Shown here: piece after piece, positions 1 through 8,779 of the stretch
Position numbering within the stretch: position 1 is the stretch's first letter
Layout: every line of letters starts with the position of its first letter
DNA from: Barnesiella sp. An22
GTDB taxonomy: Bacteria; Bacteroidota; Bacteroidia; Bacteroidales; Barnesiellaceae
Length of the DNA stretch: 64,000 nucleotides
Assembly: GCF_002159975.1 (NCBI RefSeq)
Contig: NZ_NFJR01000001.1
Span: 558,001 to 622,000 of the forward strand
Direction: 5' to 3'
Made by a program: the position numbers and the translations under genes
Notes under the pieces: generated by a model
Told to the model about the DNA's origin: nothing
Databases searched by the model: none
Seen by the model: only the letters and a program-made list of their open reading frames with translations

Positions 1-1103
1 ATGAGGTTCTCGCCCACCGAGATATACTTGTTGAAGTCGTATCGCGAGTTGATACGGGCCGAGTAGCGCTCGTAGAAGGTCTCCCGGATGTTACCGTCCT
101 GGTTGATGTAGTTGAGCGAAAGCATCACCGAACTCTTGTCGGTATTGTTCGAGATAGAGGCGGTGAGGTTGTTGGTCCAGGCCGTGCGGTATACCTGGTC
201 CTGCCAGTCGGTATTGGTGGTAGGATAGTTGGTATTGCCGGCCACGTAGGGTTGCAGCACCGGAGTCTCGCCGTTGCCATAGAGCACATGCGAGGGGGCG
301 ATGTTCGAGTTTTTCGAAGCAGCCCAGTAGGCTATGCCCCATTGGTTGGCATCGAGCATTTCGTAGCGGTTGGCAATCGTCTGGATGTTGGTCGAGTAGT
401 TTACGTTGACCGTCATGCGGTCGCCCTTGCCCTGCTTGGTGGTGATGACTACCACGCCGTTGGCGGCACGCGAACCGTAGATCGAGGCCGATGCAGCATC
501 CTTCAGCACCTGCATGGACTCGATGTCGCTCGGGTTGATGCAGTTGATGTTGTCGGTAGGCACACCGTCGATGATGTAGAGGGGGTCGTTGCTCGAGTTG
601 GCCGTAGACATACCCCGGACACGAATCGTACCGGTACCGCCGGGAGCGGCATCGGGCACTACGTTCACACCCGGCAACCGGCCGGCCATGGAGCTCATGA
701 TGTTACCGGAGTTCTCGCTCAACGGCTCCTTCATGTCCATGACCGAGACCGCCCCGGTAAGGTCGGCTTTACGAACGATTTGATAGCCCACGACCACCAC
801 GTCGTCGAGCACTTCGGAATTTTCGCCCAGATGGATGGTCATCTCCGGCGTGGCTTTGGCCTCGGTCGGATTGAATCCAATGTACGAAAACTTCAAGGTT
901 GCACCTTCAGGGACGGAGATGGTAAAGTTCCCGTCAATGTCGGTAGAGGCTCCGGTTTGGGTCGACTCACAAAGCACGGAGGCTCCAATGAGAGGCTCTC
1001 CGCCGGACTTTGAAAGGACCTTCCCATGCACAGTGATATTCTGTGCCTGCGCCATGATTGCCATAATAAACAGCAATGTTGCACTGAGAATTGTTCTTTT
1101 CAT
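1..1103 (-). CDS. SusC-like TonB-dependent outer-membrane receptor, N-terminal part (C-terminus beyond left edge)
   Basis: Reading leftward from an ATG at 1103, about 367 codons stay open to the window edge. A signal peptide (MKRTILSATLLFIMAIMAQA) is followed by a carboxypeptidase-regulatory-like domain (about residues 22-95, with GASVLCEST and STDIDGNF), the SusC linker (DDVVVVGYQIVRKADLTGAV) and a TonB plug domain (IDGVPTDNINCINPSDIES, then SIYGSRAANGVVVITTK). There is no N-terminal STN domain, so it is not the ECF/anti-sigma-signalling type. In this family the receptor imports oligosaccharides across the outer membrane with a SusD partner, which should lie left of the window. The adjacent regulator, permease and fructokinase suggest fructan or fructose-containing glycans (inference). 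A -7 box lies 31 bases upstream of the start codon. Confidence 0.93.
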   Translation of the reverse strand, partial: MKRTILSATLLFIMAIMAQAQNITVHGKVLSKSGGEPLIGASVLCESTQTGASTDIDGNFTISVPEGATLKFSYIGFNPTEAKATPEMTIHLGENSEVLDDVVVVGYQIVRKADLTGAVSVMDMKEPLSENSGNIMSSMAGRLPGVNVVPDAAPGGTGTIRVRGMSTANSSNDPLYIIDGVPTDNINCINPSDIESMQVLKDAASASIYGSRAANGVVVITTKQGKGDRMTVNVNYSTNIQTIANRYEMLDANQWGIAYWAASKNSNIAPSHVLYGNGETPVLQPYVAGNTNYPTTNTDWQDQVYRTAWTNNLTASISNNTDKSSVMLSLNYINQDGNIRETFYERYSARINSRYDFNKYISVGENL

Positions 1104-1133
1104 ATTTATTTATTTTTATAAGAATTTCTACCG

Positions 1134-1141
1134 CAAAAATA
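1134..1141 (-). promoter_or_regulatory. -7 promoter box of the SusC-like gene
   Basis: On the minus strand this reads TATTTTTG, a match to the Bacteroidota -7 consensus TAnnTTTG, about 30 bases upstream of the SusC ATG. No good -33 TTTG was seen at the expected spacing, which fits an activator-dependent promoter. Confidence 0.45.
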
Positions 1142-1184
1142 GGTTACAAAAGCCCCCTGCCGTTATAAAAAATGTTGTACAAGT

Positions 1185-1217
1185 TATCAAAATTTAAGCG
1201 ATGCACGTTTTTTGATA
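1185..1217. promoter_or_regulatory. candidate regulator-binding site upstream of the SusC-like gene
   Basis: An imperfect palindrome with arms TATCAAAA and TTTTGATA around a TGCACG core lies about 45-75 bases upstream of the SusC -7 box. The same TGCACG core with T-rich flank and nearby TTTGATAA occurs at 4156-4187 upstream of the MFS permease. The sharing suggests the operator of the hybrid two-component regulator between them (inference). Confidence 0.35.
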
Positions 1218-1252
1218 GAAAATGCCCCAATTTTAATAGTCGACCAAACGAC

Positions 1253-1286
1253 AAAAAAACGCACCTCTACGGTTGTATAGAGGTGC
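1253..1286 (-). terminator. rho-independent terminator of the hybrid two-component gene
   Basis: GCACCTCTA (1261-1269) pairs with TAGAGGTGC (1278-1286). On the minus strand the hairpin is followed by a run of seven T (1253-1259). It lies about 45 bases downstream of the stop codon at 1328. Confidence 0.85.
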
Positions 1287-1327
1287 GCCACAACAGGATT
1301 AGTCGCAATGCCTATTGTTGTGCTCGA

Positions 1328-4069
1328 TTATTTCGTCAGCTTGTTTCGAACCTCGGTAGGGGTCTCGCCATAGGTATCGCGATAGCATTTTGTAAAATAG
1401 GCCGGGGTAGAAAAACCTATTTCGTAGGCAATCTCGCTTACCGTTTTGTCGGTCGTGGTCAAGAGCTCGCGGCCCCGTTGCAAACGCAACCGACGTATCA
1501 GCTCAACCGGAGCGTAGTTGGTGAGCGACTTGATTTTGCGATAGAACTGAGAGCGTTCAAGCCCCATCCTGGAAGCTATCGTATCGACATTCAAGCTGGC
1601 ATTGCCCATCTCTTCCTGGAATATATCCAGGAAACGGTTGTAAAATTCATTGTCGATATCGCCCGCAGGTGTGCTTTTGGCCGGCAAGGGTTTCCCCTCC
1701 TCCTTTCGATTGCCTTTCAGGACAGACGACGAGAGCCACAGCTCCTTTATCCGCTTACGATTGGCTATGAGACTGGCACATCGGGCTTTCAATACGGTAC
1801 TGTTGAACGGCTTTGAAAGATAGCCGTCGGCTCCGCTGTCATATCCCTGAGCCCGCTGCTCGTCCATGGAGCAGGCAGTCAGCATCAAGACCGGTATATG
1901 CGATGTCGAAATCTCGTTTTTGATGCGCCGGCAACATTCCAATCCGTCCATTACGGGCATCATCACATCGCAGATAACGAGATCGGGCACATACTTGACA
2001 GCCAACCGCACCCCCTCTTTACCGTTCGAGGCTGTAATTATGTTGTAGTCGGCCCCCATCAACTCACCGATAAGGAGCTGAATATCCCGGTTATCGTCGA
2101 CAATGAGGATAATGGGCTTGTCCTCATCGAAAGTAATGTGCGTATCGATTACTTCAAATTCGGCCTCGACATCTTGCTCATCGATTTCCTTACCGACATC
2201 GATTGTAGTTTCGGCCACATGCCTTACCGGCAAGGTCACCGTGAAAACCGAGCCTTTGTTCAACGTACTGTCTACGGTGATGCTCCCCCCATGCAACTCT
2301 ACAAATGCCTTGGCGAGCGACAATCCTATACCGGAACCCTTGGGATGGACACGATCGACCTGATAGAACCGATCGAATATGTTGCCGAGGTCTCGCTCGC
2401 TTATCCCTTCGCCGGTATCGGAGACCTTGAACGTGAGGTCCGTACCATCGCATTCGTACGAGACAGTAATCGAACCATTGTCGGGCGTGTATTTGAACGC
2501 ATTGGAGAGGAGATTGAAAAACACCCGCTCTATCTTTTCCAAGTCGATAGCCAGTGCCAGCCGCTCGTCGGCCGACGGGCCGACCAACGACAACTTTATA
2601 TCGCGCTTGCGGGCTATGGCATAGAACGACTCCAGCCAGTCCCGGATACATTGATTGAAATCGACCTCGGACAAGTGAATATCCAGTTTCCCGTTCTCAT
2701 ATTTACGGAAGTCGAGTATCTGGTTGATCAGCCGCTGGAGTATCCTGACGTTCTTATCGGCTATTTTCATGAGCGTATGTTGCTGCGGCGTGAGGTTCTC
2801 GGCAGCGGCCAGTTGGGCAACCGGTTCCGAAATAAGCGTCAGCGGCGTACGCAAATCGTGCGACACACTGGTGAAGAACACCAGTTTGGCCTGAGTGGCT
2901 TTTTCGAGCTGCTCATTCAGCAACTTTTGCTTATCACGCTCCTCCTCAAGAAGTTTATTCTGCGACAAGAGCTCTTTCTGGTGCCGACTGCGCTGCCAGT
3001 AGGCCCGCAGCAGAAGGAACCCGACACCACACAACAGAACGATAATGGCTACACTGGCATAGAAGAGCGAGGTCTGCGAGGAGTGCTGAGCCCAATAATC
3101 ATCGATTTGGACTTTCAACAACTCTATCTTATGAGTCTCCTCCTTCAACGTCTCGTTCTGCAACAGCAGAATATCGGCATTGCTCAAATCTACGGCCGAC
3201 GAAACAGGCAAAATAGTCTCCTTTTTGTAAGGTTCGTCCTTCAAGATGGCAAGAGCCGTTTGAATGAGTCGGTGCCCCTCGGTAGGATACAAAAAGGTTG
3301 CGTCGATAATACTATCGGCAACGGCCTGTATGCCTATATTGGGAGCGGCATCGATGCCGATTATCTTGATATGGTCGCGTAGACCGAGACGACTCGCCAC
3401 CTCCGACGCTCCGATGGCCATACGGTCGTTATGGGCATAGATGAGGTCTACATCGGGATAAATCCTCAATAAAGAGTCGGCAACGGGTATCGCATCTTCC
3501 TTGTTCCAGTTGCCGGAGACGCTGGCCAACAAGGTTCCACCCGACGCCACAAACTCCTTGACAAAGCCTTCGTGCCGGTCTTCGGCCGGAGTAGACCCCC
3601 TCAAGCCGAATATCTCGATGGCTTTTGCCCGGTTCCCGAGCAAGTGCTGCGCATAGTGGGCCGCCGACTGCCCAAGCCCCTTGTCGTCTACACCGATGCG
3701 GGCCGTATAAGAGTCGCTGTTTATATTCCGGTCAAAAATAACCACAGGAATCCCCCGCTTGTATACATCTTCTATAATAGGCGTAAGAGTCTCGGCTTCG
3801 TTGGGCGAGACGATGATGATGTCGAACCCGTTCTTGACAAAATAGTTTATATCGCTTATCTGTTTTTCACTACTGTCATCGGCCGACCGAATCTCCACGA
3901 CAGCTTCCTTGTGAAACATAATCTCGCGGTTTATCTCGTCGTTCATCTTCATGCGCCAGTCGTCCTGGCTGCACTGCGAAACACCTATCCTGTATACTTT
4001 GCTCTGGTTACAACCGAACAAGGCCATCAATACTGCCAGCCAAAAACCGTATGATAAGATTCTGTACAT
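1328..4069 (-). CDS. hybrid two-component system regulator with periplasmic sugar-binding sensor (BT1754-like)
   Basis: Single-polypeptide sensor and response regulator, 913 aa. An N-terminal signal/anchor ends at a Cys (LMALFGCNQ). Residues about 25-300 form a LacI/RbsB-type periplasmic binding domain, a transmembrane helix lies at about 336-357, and a HisKA domain (FFTSVSHDLRTPLTLI, His about 404), an HATPase (NLLSNAFKYTP; DTGEGIS; GSGIGLSLA), a receiver (ICDVMMPVMDG, Asp about 701) and a C-terminal AraC-type helix-turn-helix follow. In Bacteroides the version with a sugar-binding sensor responds directly to fructose and activates fructan loci. The neighbouring permease and fructokinase agree with that role. 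All catalytic residues I can check are present. Exact ligand is inferred, not seen. Confidence 0.93.
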   Translation of the reverse strand: MYRILSYGFWLAVLMALFGCNQSKVYRIGVSQCSQDDWRMKMNDEINREIMFHKEAVVEIRSADDSSEKQISDINYFVKNGFDIIIVSPNEAETLTPIIEDVYKRGIPVVIFDRNINSDSYTARIGVDDKGLGQSAAHYAQHLLGNRAKAIEIFGLRGSTPAEDRHEGFVKEFVASGGTLLASVSGNWNKEDAIPVADSLLRIYPDVDLIYAHNDRMAIGASEVASRLGLRDHIKIIGIDAAPNIGIQAVADSIIDATFLYPTEGHRLIQTALAILKDEPYKKETILPVSSAVDLSNADILLLQNETLKEETHKIELLKVQIDDYWAQHSSQTSLFYASVAIIVLLCGVGFLLLRAYWQRSRHQKELLSQNKLLEEERDKQKLLNEQLEKATQAKLVFFTSVSHDLRTPLTLISEPVAQLAAAENLTPQQHTLMKIADKNVRILQRLINQILDFRKYENGKLDIHLSEVDFNQCIRDWLESFYAIARKRDIKLSLVGPSADERLALAIDLEKIERVFFNLLSNAFKYTPDNGSITVSYECDGTDLTFKVSDTGEGISERDLGNIFDRFYQVDRVHPKGSGIGLSLAKAFVELHGGSITVDSTLNKGSVFTVTLPVRHVAETTIDVGKEIDEQDVEAEFEVIDTHITFDEDKPIILIVDDNRDIQLLIGELMGADYNIITASNGKEGVRLAVKYVPDLVICDVMMPVMDGLECCRRIKNEISTSHIPVLMLTACSMDEQRAQGYDSGADGYLSKPFNSTVLKARCASLIANRKRIKELWLSSSVLKGNRKEEGKPLPAKSTPAGDIDNEFYNRFLDIFQEEMGNASLNVDTIASRMGLERSQFYRKIKSLTNYAPVELIRRLRLQRGRELLTTTDKTVSEIAYEIGFSTPAYFTKCYRDTYGETPTEVRNKLTK

Positions 4070-4155
4070 CGTTATGTGTGCTTTGTATCCGCAAATTAAA
4101 CTATATTCTCATAAAAAAAAGCGTGTATAAGGTATTAAAAATCGGGCATAACAAC

Positions 4156-4187
4156 AAATTTGATAAACTGTGCACGATTTTTTATAG
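4156..4187. promoter_or_regulatory. candidate regulator-binding site upstream of the MFS permease
   Basis: Contains AAATTTGATAAA followed by GTGCACGATTTTTTATAG, similar to the element at 1185-1217, and ends about 20 bases before the -7 box at 4208. Probable operator of the divergent hybrid two-component protein (inference). Confidence 0.35.
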
Positions 4188-4207
4188 CCTCCTCAAAGGT
4201 TAGTCTT

Positions 4208-4215
4208 TAACTTTG
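4208..4215 (+). promoter_or_regulatory. -7 promoter box for the MFS permease-fructokinase operon
   Basis: TAACTTTG matches the Bacteroidota -7 consensus TAnnTTTG and lies in the 263-base divergent region, giving a leader of about 110 bases before the ATG at 4333. The -33 element is poor, consistent with activation by the hybrid regulator. Confidence 0.5.
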
Positions 4216-4332
4216 CATTACAAAACAACAGCAAGTATAACTCGATTTATCATAAATCTCGATAGAAAATAAAAAAATTGAAAATAGGCCCCACAAAAGG
4301 AGTTAATCATAAAAAATAAAACTATAATAATT

Positions 4333-5517
4333 ATGGCTATGACTCAATCGCTTGTCACCAATCGCAAATCGTTCCTGCTGCAGATCCTCCCGGTGATGCT
4401 CTGCTTCTTTGCCATGGGATTTGTCGACCTCGTAGGCACAGCATCGAACTATGTACAAAAAGATCTCGGCTTAACCGACTCGCAGGCCAACCTCTTCCCC
4501 TCGCTCGTATTCTTCTGGTTCCTCATCTTCTCGGTTCCTACCGGCATGTTGATGAACAAAATCGGTCGGAAAAATACAGTTCTCATCAGCCTCGTCGTGA
4601 CAGCTGCCTCATTGCTCATCCCGCCGTTCGGCGACAGCTACATAGTCATGCTGGTCTCCTTCTCACTGCTCGGTATCGGGAACGCCATCATGCAAACCTC
4701 GCTGAACCCGTTGGTAACCAACCTAATAAGCAGTGACAAGCTGGCTTCTACCCTCACCTTCGGCCAGTTTGTAAAAGCCATCGCCTCGTTCCTGGCCCCC
4801 ATACTGGCCGCCTGGGGAGCCACCACGATATTCCCCACCTTCGGCCTGGGCTGGAGAGCTCTGTTCGTAATCTATGCCGTCATCTGTTTCCTGGCCATCT
4901 CGCTGCTGGCAGCAACCCCTATCGACGAAGACAAGCCCGACAAGGCATCCAGCATAGGGAATTGCCTGAAACTGCTCGGCCGCCCCTTCATTCTGCTCTG
5001 CTTCATCGGCATCATGTGCCACGTGGGAATAGACGTAGGAACCAACACAACAGCCCCCAAAATCATTATCGAACGACTGGGACTCCCCCTCGAAGAGGCC
5101 GGATTCGCCACCAGCATCTACTTCATATTCCGTACGATAGGCTGTTTCCTCGGCGCATTCATCCTGCGCACCATCTCGCCGAAACTCTTTTTTGCCATAA
5201 GCGTACTGATGATGCTGGCCGGCATGTGCATCCTGTTTATCTGCAACACCCTCACACCGCTATACATCGGCATCGGCCTCATCGGGTTCGGCAACTCCAA
5301 CATATTCTCCATTGTATTCTCACAAGCACTCGTCTATGCACCACAAGAGAAAAACGAAGTGTCGGGCCTCATGATCATGGGCCTCTTCGGCGGTACGGTT
5401 TTCCCCCTGGCCATGGGTTATGCAGCCGATGCCATCGGCCAAATCGGAGCCGTGGCCGTGATGACGGTCGGAGTCGTCTATCTGCTCTACTATACGCTGA
5501 AAATTAAAAACATATAA
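4333..5517 (+). CDS. MFS inner-membrane sugar (probable fructose) permease
   Basis: 394 aa, hydrophobic throughout with about twelve membrane helices and the MFS loop signature GMLMNKIGRKNTVL between helices 2 and 3. It resembles the FucP-like sugar permeases of Bacteroides, in particular the permease paired with fructokinase in fructan loci. It would move monosaccharide released in the periplasm into the cytoplasm. The fructokinase gene begins 30 bases downstream on the same strand, so the pair is probably one transcript. Substrate is inferred from this partner and from the divergent sensor kinase. The start ATG is the first in frame after a long AT-rich leader. Confidence 0.88.
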   Translation: MAMTQSLVTNRKSFLLQILPVMLCFFAMGFVDLVGTASNYVQKDLGLTDSQANLFPSLVFFWFLIFSVPTGMLMNKIGRKNTVLISLVVTAASLLIPPFGDSYIVMLVSFSLLGIGNAIMQTSLNPLVTNLISSDKLASTLTFGQFVKAIASFLAPILAAWGATTIFPTFGLGWRALFVIYAVICFLAISLLAATPIDEDKPDKASSIGNCLKLLGRPFILLCFIGIMCHVGIDVGTNTTAPKIIIERLGLPLEEAGFATSIYFIFRTIGCFLGAFILRTISPKLFFAISVLMMLAGMCILFICNTLTPLYIGIGLIGFGNSNIFSIVFSQALVYAPQEKNEVSGLMIMGLFGGTVFPLAMGYAADAIGQIGAVAVMTVGVVYLLYYTLKIKNI

Positions 5518-5547
5518 TCACCGTTAACCCCAATCGCATCTAACCCC

Positions 5548-6426
5548 ATGAAAGACATAGTTGTAGGAATGGGCGAAGCCCTGTGGGACATGCTGCCCGA
5601 AGGCAAGAAAATAGGCGGAGCCCCGGCCAATTTTGCCTACCACGTATCCCAGTTCGGACTGTCGAGCTGCGTAGTAAGTGCCATAGGCGACGACTCGTTA
5701 GGCAAAGAAATCATAGAAAACTTCGCCTCCAAAGGGCTCAACCACCACATTGCCCAAGTACCCTATCCCACCGGCACCGTGCAGGTCGATATCGACCAAG
5801 CCGGCATCCCGCAATACGAAATCAAGGAAAACGTAGCGTGGGACAACATACCCTACACCGCCCACCTCGAAGCCTTGGCCGAAAACACAAAAGCCGTATG
5901 CTTCGGCTCCCTGGCCCAACGCAGTGTGGTATCGCGCAGCACCATCAACCGCTTTCTCGACGCCATGCCGCAAACCGACGATACCCTCATCGTCTTCGAC
6001 ATCAATCTGCGCCAGGGCTTCTACAACAAGGAGATTCTGTGCAACTCCATGAAGCGGTGCAACATACTGAAGATAAACGACGAAGAGCTCATTCTGGTCA
6101 GCCGCATGTTCGGCTACCCCGGCATAGACCTGCAAGACAAATGTTGGATACTCCTCGGGAAGTACAACCTGAAGATGCTCATACTCACTTGCGGCATCAA
6201 CGGCAGTTACGTATTCACCCCCGGCCACGTGTCGTTCCAACCCACCCCCCAGGTCGAGGTTGCCGATACCGTAGGGGCCGGCGACAGCTTCACTGCCGCC
6301 TTCATCGCCTCCCTCCTGAAAGGCAAGAGTGTAACCGAGGCACACCACCTCGCCGTACAAACCTCGGCCTACGTCTGCACCCAGAATGGCGCCATGCCTC
6401 TCCTACCCGCCCAACTGACGGCGTAA
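5548..6426 (+). CDS. PfkB-family carbohydrate kinase, probable fructokinase
   Basis: 292 aa, the usual length for the ribokinase/PfkB family. It begins with the substrate-binding segment (MGEALWDMLPEGKKIGGAPA) and carries the C-terminal signature DTVGAGDSFTAAFIASLL, whose GAGD supplies the catalytic Asp and anion hole. Family reaction: phosphorylation of fructose, giving fructose-6-phosphate, with ATP. It follows the MFS permease by 30 bases, so uptake and phosphorylation are coupled genetically. The LWDMLP...GGAPANFA pattern is typical of fructokinases rather than ribokinases or adenosine kinases. Confidence 0.92.
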   Translation: MKDIVVGMGEALWDMLPEGKKIGGAPANFAYHVSQFGLSSCVVSAIGDDSLGKEIIENFASKGLNHHIAQVPYPTGTVQVDIDQAGIPQYEIKENVAWDNIPYTAHLEALAENTKAVCFGSLAQRSVVSRSTINRFLDAMPQTDDTLIVFDINLRQGFYNKEILCNSMKRCNILKINDEELILVSRMFGYPGIDLQDKCWILLGKYNLKMLILTCGINGSYVFTPGHVSFQPTPQVEVADTVGAGDSFTAAFIASLLKGKSVTEAHHLAVQTSAYVCTQNGAMPLLPAQLTA

Positions 6427-6486
6427 CTACTTCATCCCTTCCCGCGGCTAATGACTACACATTTTCTCACAAAGCATGACCTTCGA

Positions 6487-6508
6487 TACGATTAAAATCG
6501 TAACTTTG
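6487..6508 (+). promoter_or_regulatory. -7 box with overlapping palindrome upstream of the AlkZ-related gene
   Basis: TAACTTTG (6501-6508) matches TAnnTTTG. A perfect inverted repeat TACGATT-AA-AATCGTA (6487-6502) overlaps its first bases, so a protein bound there would be expected to interfere with the polymerase. The next ATG on this strand is at 6613. Confidence 0.4.
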
Positions 6509-6612
6509 TTATTACTTATCGGCAAAGCGTTTATGGTGCTTGCGGCTGTGCACCCGGTGGCACAATCCCGAACACGGCGCGGGAAACGATAAGGGAGTTG
6601 GAGGTTTTGCGT

Positions 6613-7281
6613 ATGAAGGACGAGCGGTTACACAGTTGTGCCGAACTGATTGACTACATCAATCGAGTGGGCTTCTTGCCCTTGCTGCCCATGGGTATCG
6701 CGGGTTGGTCGGCCGAGGAGGTGACCGACGAAGAGTGCCAATATGCCCCCCTGCCCGATGGCGGATGGGAGTGGCCCCTCTGGCAGTGGAAAGGGACTAT
6801 CTTGCAGGAGAGCGGTTGCGCCTACGGCAAATTCTTCGACCGTAAGGCGGCATTCGTTAGCCGGACGTGGTGGCCCGACTTCTGCAACTACCGGCGCAGC
6901 CGATTCCCCTACCCGGCAGAGGGAACCATCGAAGAGGGGATACTCGATACCTTGCGGCGCGAAGGCAGCCTCATCACCCGCGAACTACGCGCGGCATGCG
7001 GATTCAACGGGCCCAAAATGCGCAGCCGGTTCGATGCCTACATCACCCGCCTCGAGATGGGGGGCTACATCGTCACCGAAGATTTTGTCTACCCCCGCGA
7101 CCGTCACGGGCGCGAATATGGGTGGGGCTGGTCGCTGCTCACCACTCCCGAGACGCTTTGGGGCAAAGTGTCGTGTCACCCCGAGCGCACGCCGCAAGAG
7201 TCGCGCGAGCGGATACTCGCCCAGCTGCGCCAGATACTACCATCCGTCCCCGAAAAAGTGTATGACGCTCTACTCAAATAA
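6613..7281 (+). CDS. AlkZ-related winged-helix protein, function unknown
   Basis: About 222 aa from the ATG at 6613 (an upstream TTG at 6598 in the same frame is less likely). The central and C-terminal part has a winged-helix look (RREGSLITRELRAACGF, then ITRLEMGGYIVTEDF and GREYGWGWSLLTTPE). This matches proteins annotated as AlkZ-related, the family of HTH_42 DNA glycosylases that unhook interstrand crosslinks, but it is shorter than full AlkZ/YcaQ (about 360-400 aa) and I do not see the glycosylase QxQ/QxD motif. It is rich in Trp. The AbiH gene follows after 42 bases on the same strand and may share its transcript. A DNA-binding or repair-like role is a guess from fold. Confidence 0.55.
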   Translation: MKDERLHSCAELIDYINRVGFLPLLPMGIAGWSAEEVTDEECQYAPLPDGGWEWPLWQWKGTILQESGCAYGKFFDRKAAFVSRTWWPDFCNYRRSRFPYPAEGTIEEGILDTLRREGSLITRELRAACGFNGPKMRSRFDAYITRLEMGGYIVTEDFVYPRDRHGREYGWGWSLLTTPETLWGKVSCHPERTPQESRERILAQLRQILPSVPEKVYDALLK

Positions 7282-7323
7282 GGGGTAGAGACAGAGAAAA
7301 CGACCTATATAAATACCAGTGAA

Positions 7324-8598
7324 ATGAGTGCAATCCATAGAATTATCCTCGTAGGTAATGGCTTTGATCTGGCACACGGCCTTGCGACCCGATACGAAAA
7401 TTTCATCGACTGGTATTGGGAGCAATACATCTCTAAATTAAAGGACTGTCTCATAAATACATATTCTGACACATTGTGCTCTTTCACATTAAAGGAAGCT
7501 ATGTATGGGGACCGATGGTACCAATTCTTATCACCATACAATAATAAATCATTCGAAAACAAGTCGGGACGAGAAATTTATGAAATACTGAAAGAGCAGA
7601 AGGAAACGGTTTCCATAGAACAAACGCCGTTCATGAATCGTATCTGCCAATCTATCGAATCGAAAGGCTGGGTCGATATTGAAAACGAATATTACCAGGC
7701 TTTGAATCACGAATACTTCGAATGCCCGGAAAAGCTCAACAAAGAGTTTGAAATCGTGAAGTCGAAATTGGTCAAATACCTCACCCTCGTTCAATCGTCG
7801 AATATCGACGAGTCGATTGTAAAGCCAGCGTTGAAAGAAAAAATATTGGCCCCTATCCGCATCGACGAGATTGCCATCGGTGCCCGCTCGCAACTGGTCG
7901 ACTTCATTCGTTCGCGGTATTTCGGAGAGGCCGACGGGTCATATATTTCCATTGGCGAACAGCTCGGTTGGGACAAAAGAGCAGAAAACATCGAGGCCAT
8001 GAATCGATTCTCTCGGAAGTGGGGCGACAAAATCGAGGAGTTCGGTATCGAATCTGCAATCGACAGCCAGGACATTCCCGAAACCCTGTTATCGCCCATT
8101 CGGCTGATGTTGCTGAACTTCAACTACACCCGCACGGCCGACCTCTATCTGCCCCAAGACAAGAAGCTCGCATATTGGTTTCCCATCGACCACATTCACG
8201 GTCAGCTAAACGACCCGCAAAGCATCATCTTCGGCTATGGCGACGAGCTCGACGACAACTACCGAAATATCGTCAAACTCAACAACAACGAGCATTTGCG
8301 GAATATCAAATCGATACGATACCTCGAGACCCAGAACTATCGCAACATGCTGGCCTTTATCGAGTCGGCACCCTACCAGGTCTACATCATGGGGCATTCG
8401 TGCGGAAACTCCGACAGGACTCTCTTGAACACCCTGTTCGAGCACAAGAACTGTATCTCGATAAAGCCTTTTTATCACCGGCAGGAAGATGGCAGTGACA
8501 ACTATCTGGAGATTGTTCAGAATATAAGCCGGAACTTTACCGATATGAAACTGATGCGAGACAGAGTGGTAAACAAAACCCTCTGCGAAACCCTTTAG
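7324..8598 (+). CDS. AbiH-family abortive-infection protein
   Basis: 424 aa. The N-terminus IILVGNGFDLAHGLATRYENF carries the GNGFD hallmark of the AbiH family (PF14253). The C-terminal half has further family features (LLNFNYTRTADLY; IDHIHGQLN; IIFGYGDELDD; YIMGHSCGNSDRTLL). AbiH proteins block phage growth through infected-cell death or dormancy; the biochemical activity is not established, though the Gly-rich N-terminus and the GHS motif suggest nucleotide binding or hydrolysis. Codon usage is more AT-rich in the first 400 bases than in its neighbours. With the type I restriction system about 12 kb away it forms part of the phage-defence content of this window. Confidence 0.88.
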   Translation: MSAIHRIILVGNGFDLAHGLATRYENFIDWYWEQYISKLKDCLINTYSDTLCSFTLKEAMYGDRWYQFLSPYNNKSFENKSGREIYEILKEQKETVSIEQTPFMNRICQSIESKGWVDIENEYYQALNHEYFECPEKLNKEFEIVKSKLVKYLTLVQSSNIDESIVKPALKEKILAPIRIDEIAIGARSQLVDFIRSRYFGEADGSYISIGEQLGWDKRAENIEAMNRFSRKWGDKIEEFGIESAIDSQDIPETLLSPIRLMLLNFNYTRTADLYLPQDKKLAYWFPIDHIHGQLNDPQSIIFGYGDELDDNYRNIVKLNNNEHLRNIKSIRYLETQNYRNMLAFIESAPYQVYIMGHSCGNSDRTLLNTLFEHKNCISIKPFYHRQEDGSDNYLEIVQNISRNFTDMKLMRDRVVNKTLCETL

Positions 8599-8639
8599 AA
8601 CCGTACGACCATCGCACCTCACCCACAGTAGAAACGATA

Positions 8640-8664
8640 GTGTATGGCTTTCAACCCCATACAC
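8640..8664. repeat. inverted repeat after abiH-like gene
   Basis: GTGTATGG pairs with CCATACAC around a 9-base loop, about 40 bases downstream of the AbiH stop codon. It may end the AbiH transcript but lacks a clear T run. Confidence 0.4.
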
Positions 8665-8720
8665 ACCCTCTCATCCCGATTTTACCTTTCGACAATTTCT
8701 AAAATGCCCATAACATGCAA

Positions 8721-8758
8721 GAGGCTGTACCGATGCTTTCGCCCCGATACAGCCCCTC
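8721..8758 (-). terminator. probable terminator of the SusC-SusD-NAGPA-BACON operon
   Basis: GAGGCTGTACCGATGC and GCCCCGATACAGCC form an imperfect hairpin with a TTTC loop, about 20 bases downstream of the stop codon at 8780. Convergent genes (AbiH and the BACON protein) meet here, so it could serve both. Confidence 0.55.
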
Positions 8759-8779
8759 GCTCTCAGAAGGATATAATCA

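Noticed and set aside
1898-3382. 494-codon open frame antisense to the hybrid two-component gene
   Set aside because: Lies entirely opposite a well-supported gene and has no recognisable protein pattern; an artefact of codon usage.
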